Assembly (NCBI GenBank): GCA_963921345.3
Contig: CAWUFE020000007.1
Span: forward strand, 3,534,001 to 3,598,000
Direction of reading: 5' to 3'
From: Hoeflea_A sp963921345
GTDB taxonomy: Bacteria > Pseudomonadota > Alphaproteobacteria > Rhizobiales > Rhizobiaceae
Length of the DNA stretch: 64,000 nucleotides
How positions within the stretch are numbered: the stretch's first letter is position 1; every line of letters begins with the position of its first letter. Below the pieces are notes generated by a model. The model was not told where the DNA came from and made no database searches. It saw only the letters and a list, made by a program, of their open reading frames with translations. A program made the translations under genes and the position numbers. Shown here one piece after another: positions 62,039 to 64,000 of the stretch.

Positions 62039-63411
62039 GTAATTACCCACCCCTTGAACGTTTGGGCCTGTCGTGATTCATAGTCGGGATGAGTCGCGCT
62101 GATCTTGAGAAACTGAGCAAGAAAGAACTGATAGAGGCCTATTTGGAGCTTCAGGCGAAGCTTCAGCGGCCGGCAAAGACGTCGCGCACGTCCTCCCAAC
62201 CACCATCGACGGACAAGAAACAGCGCCGTGATACATCAAAGCCCGGCGGAGCCAAGCCCGGTCACAAAGGCGCATCCCGCCGTCTCGCCGACAATCCAGA
62301 CGCCGTGGTCGACCACCGCCCCGACACTTGCGGGAATTGTGGGGAAGTCTTCCCTGTGGATGTGAGCGAAACTGTGATCGGTGAATATGACGCCATCGAC
62401 CTGCCGCCGGTGGCGCCGGTTGTGGAACGGCACCGGCGTTTGCAATGCGTTTGCTCAGGATGCGGTGCGACGACGAAGGCGCCTTTGCCGCAAGCCGCCA
62501 CGGGCTCACCGTTCGGGCCGACGATCCAGGCGCTGGCATTTTATCTGAAGCATTTCCAGCACGTCTCCTATGAGCGGCTTCAGGGTCTGTTTCGGGATGT
62601 GTTTGGCCTTGTCATCAGCCAAGGGGCGTTGATGAACATGCTGCGGCGTGGCGCGGCTTCATTTGCGGCCCAAAAGAGCAGCCTTGTCAGCCGGCTGCGT
62701 GGGGCCAAGGCAGTCGCCTCGGACGAAACCGGGGTGCGGATTGAGGGATTGAACGCCTATCACTGGGTTTTCCGCTCGGCCGATACGGTGGTGCATGAGG
62801 CTGCCTTCTCGCGCGGCGCCAAGGTGATTGATGCCGTCATGGGCGATCATCGCCCGGACTTCTGGCTGTCGGATCGCTATTCGGCGCAGCAGAACCGGGC
62901 CGCCAGGCATCAGACCTGCCTGGCACATCTGGCGCGCGACATCGCCTGGGTCGGTCAGGTCGGCGATGAGACGATCGGGCTGAGATTGAAGTTATGGATC
63001 GACGCGGTGTTCTCCTTGGCGCGGTCGCTCGGGGATCTGGCGGCAAGCACGGTCAAGCGAAAAAGGCGCGACCTCGACACCCGCATCGCCGATATCGTGT
63101 GCACCGCTACCGAGTGCGAGCAAACCCGGAAGGTCTTGCGCAAGTTCGCCAATGCGCGCGACCAACTCATGACTTTCCTTGACGCGCCGGACCTGGTTGA
63201 ACCGACCAACAATAGTTGCGAGCGAGCGCTACGACCGGCGGTGATAAACCGCAAGGTCACCAACGGCTTCCGCGCCCAATGGGCGGCCGAGGCCGACGCT
63301 GCAGTCAGAACCGTCGTCGACACAGCAAGCCTGGTCGGTACCAATCCATTTACCCAAATCCGCCAAACACTCTCTGCTTGAAGCCCGCGCTGACAGGGGG
63401 TGGGTAATTAC
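62039..63411 (+). mobile_element. IS66-type insertion sequence (single-transposase form)
   Basis: 1373 bp with terminal inverted repeats beginning GTAATTACCCACCCC and an 8-bp target duplication TACCCAGA (62031-62038 and 63412-63419), the size expected for IS66. It encodes only the large transposase; the tnpA and tnpB genes of classical IS66 are missing, as in the ISBst12 subgroup. Removing it and one duplication rejoins the synthetase-like frame. Confidence 0.92.
62089..63381 (+). CDS. IS66-family transposase (TnpC-type)
   Basis: 430 residues. N-terminal leucine-rich helix (LEKLSKKELIEAYLELQAKL), the zinc-finger-like C.NC...CVCSGC region, then the DDE domain: VASDETGVRIEG (first Asp), FWLSDRYSAQQN (second Asp) and PTNNSCERALRPAVINRKV (Glu). 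Complete and potentially active. Confidence 0.93.
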   Translation: MSRADLEKLSKKELIEAYLELQAKLQRPAKTSRTSSQPPSTDKKQRRDTSKPGGAKPGHKGASRRLADNPDAVVDHRPDTCGNCGEVFPVDVSETVIGEYDAIDLPPVAPVVERHRRLQCVCSGCGATTKAPLPQAATGSPFGPTIQALAFYLKHFQHVSYERLQGLFRDVFGLVISQGALMNMLRRGAASFAAQKSSLVSRLRGAKAVASDETGVRIEGLNAYHWVFRSADTVVHEAAFSRGAKVIDAVMGDHRPDFWLSDRYSAQQNRAARHQTCLAHLARDIAWVGQVGDETIGLRLKLWIDAVFSLARSLGDLAASTVKRKRRDLDTRIADIVCTATECEQTRKVLRKFANARDQLMTFLDAPDLVEPTNNSCERALRPAVINRKVTNGFRAQWAAEADAAVRTVVDTASLVGTNPFTQIRQTLSA

Positions 63412-64000
63412 TACCCAGAAGTAGGATTGTGGCGTGTATATTACAACCTTCGCGTATTCTGAGATATCTCCTTCTTGTTCTAGCTTTCTCAGGTTGCCTA
63501 GAAGGGCGCGAGACTGATCATATAGGTCGGGTGTGGTTGTCTTTACTGTGTGGGAAAAGTCAGAAATTAGTTCGATTGCGCGCCGAATCGATGTAAGGTT
63601 TTGAAGATGTGCCATCTCTTGAATGCTGCCGAGCGCGGCTCTCGATTCAATTGGATTCCCTGAGTACAACCTTTCAATCAGTTCAGTTGGAAGTTGCTTG
63701 GCGCTGTTAGGGTTCTTGCTGATGGAAGCAGTCAGGCGGTCACCGTTTGAAATCTTTCTGTAGATCGGTACCACTTCAAGACTGGACACGATACCTAGCT
63801 GCAGAGACTGGAATAGTTGACTACATGTAAGAAACCGATTTGGCCCTGCTGATCGACCGCTTTGTATCAGCTTTGTTATCTCCCCGGACAAAATACAACG
63901 CCGCCCGTCGGTAAATGCCTCGTAGCTCTGGTTTCCAGATGTAAGGAACTCGACATTTCCTATAACGTTCGGAAATGCTATGCCCTCCTTTGGGACTTCT
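63412..64000 (-). pseudogene. aaRS-like gene, upstream fragment, continues beyond the window
   Basis: 196 codons open from the right edge (EVPKEGIAFPNVIGNVEF..) to the IS66-type insertion at YTPQSYFWV. There is no stop upstream and no convincing start (a TTG at 63891 lacks a ribosome site), so the true N-terminus is outside. Composition: helical stretches (ELIERLYSGNPIESRAALG, RAIELISDFSHTVKTT), no motif I recognise. Restored across the IS66, the frame runs on as VRENIVENPKGQQNVLLRV and HTLEAMDTVLNG into the middle fragment. Confidence 0.75.

Noticed and set aside
63229..63891. 220-residue protein at the right edge
   Set aside because: The C-terminal third is read from IS66 DNA, and the frame is open beyond the supposed TTG start to the window edge.
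1..64000. tRNA, rRNA or riboswitch genes
   Set aside because: I scanned by eye for T-loop-like GGTTCGAATCC patterns and known leader motifs and found none I could support. Weak or unusual RNA genes could have been missed.

Overview
The window looks like part of the chromosome of a high-GC alphaproteobacterium. The order cannot be fixed from the sequence because there is no rRNA or tRNA here, but a cyclase/TolB-like/TPR regulator, tripartite tricarboxylate transporters (TTT), a DUF3750 protein, a fused DUF442-sulfide:quinone oxidoreductase and many GTG/TTG starts suit Hyphomicrobiales or Rhodospirillales. Most of 1-53.7 kb is dense, GC-rich coding DNA. From about 53.7 kb to the right edge the native DNA is visibly AT-richer and reads as a horizontally acquired island broken up by insertion sequences.

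Layout. 0-13 kb: an SGNH-hydrolase-like gene cut by the left edge, a flavin-dependent split-barrel/reductase fusion, a GST with a divergent LysR regulator, an S9 peptidase, a sulfurtransferase, a PrpB-like lyase, a photolyase, a membrane-anchored LuxR-type regulator, and a ferric-reductase-like flavoprotein between two small PepSY proteins. 13-19 kb: a sulfur operon (DUF2892, two YeeE/YedE half-transporters, persulfide-dioxygenase-like hydrolase, DUF442-SQR fusion, SulP permease). 19-25.6 kb: MarR regulator plus sulfatase, divergent from TctC-TctB-TctA plus a second sulfatase. 25.7-36 kb: cyclase/TPR protein, a secreted GT51-like gene split by an ISAzo13-type element, Crp/Fnr, DUF3750, GNAT, a 4Fe-4S protein, a HemG-like flavodoxin, a histidine phosphatase and a prolyl oligopeptidase. 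36-44.7 kb: glmS, and a GntR-controlled ribose-type ABC transporter with an aroE-like dehydrogenase. 44.7-50.4 kb: a second TTT/sulfatase operon with a divergent LysR. 50.4-53.7 kb: SUMF1-domain protein, AraC regulator, MDR dehydrogenase.

53.7-64 kb: the island. A minus-strand gene of at least 965 codons, running off the right edge, encodes an unrecognised N-terminal region, a class I glutamyl/glutaminyl-tRNA-synthetase-like catalytic core (HIGN, RFDDTN and SKSKGN motifs) and a C-terminal helical region. It is followed one base later by a gene for a protein with up to three GAF-type domains. The synthetase-like gene is interrupted twice, by an IS66-type element (8-bp duplication) and by a second ISAzo13-type copy (3-bp duplication) that itself carries an IS21-type element (5-bp duplication). 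Removing each element and one copy of its duplication restores a single uninterrupted frame. I do not recognise this synthetase-GAF pair as a described system, and it is the most interesting content of the window.

The two ISAzo13-type copies (28.2 and 56.6-60.2 kb) are inverted relative to each other and equal in length once the IS21 is removed. Both host genes rejoin in frame across them, so the segment between them has not been flipped relative to its pre-insertion state.
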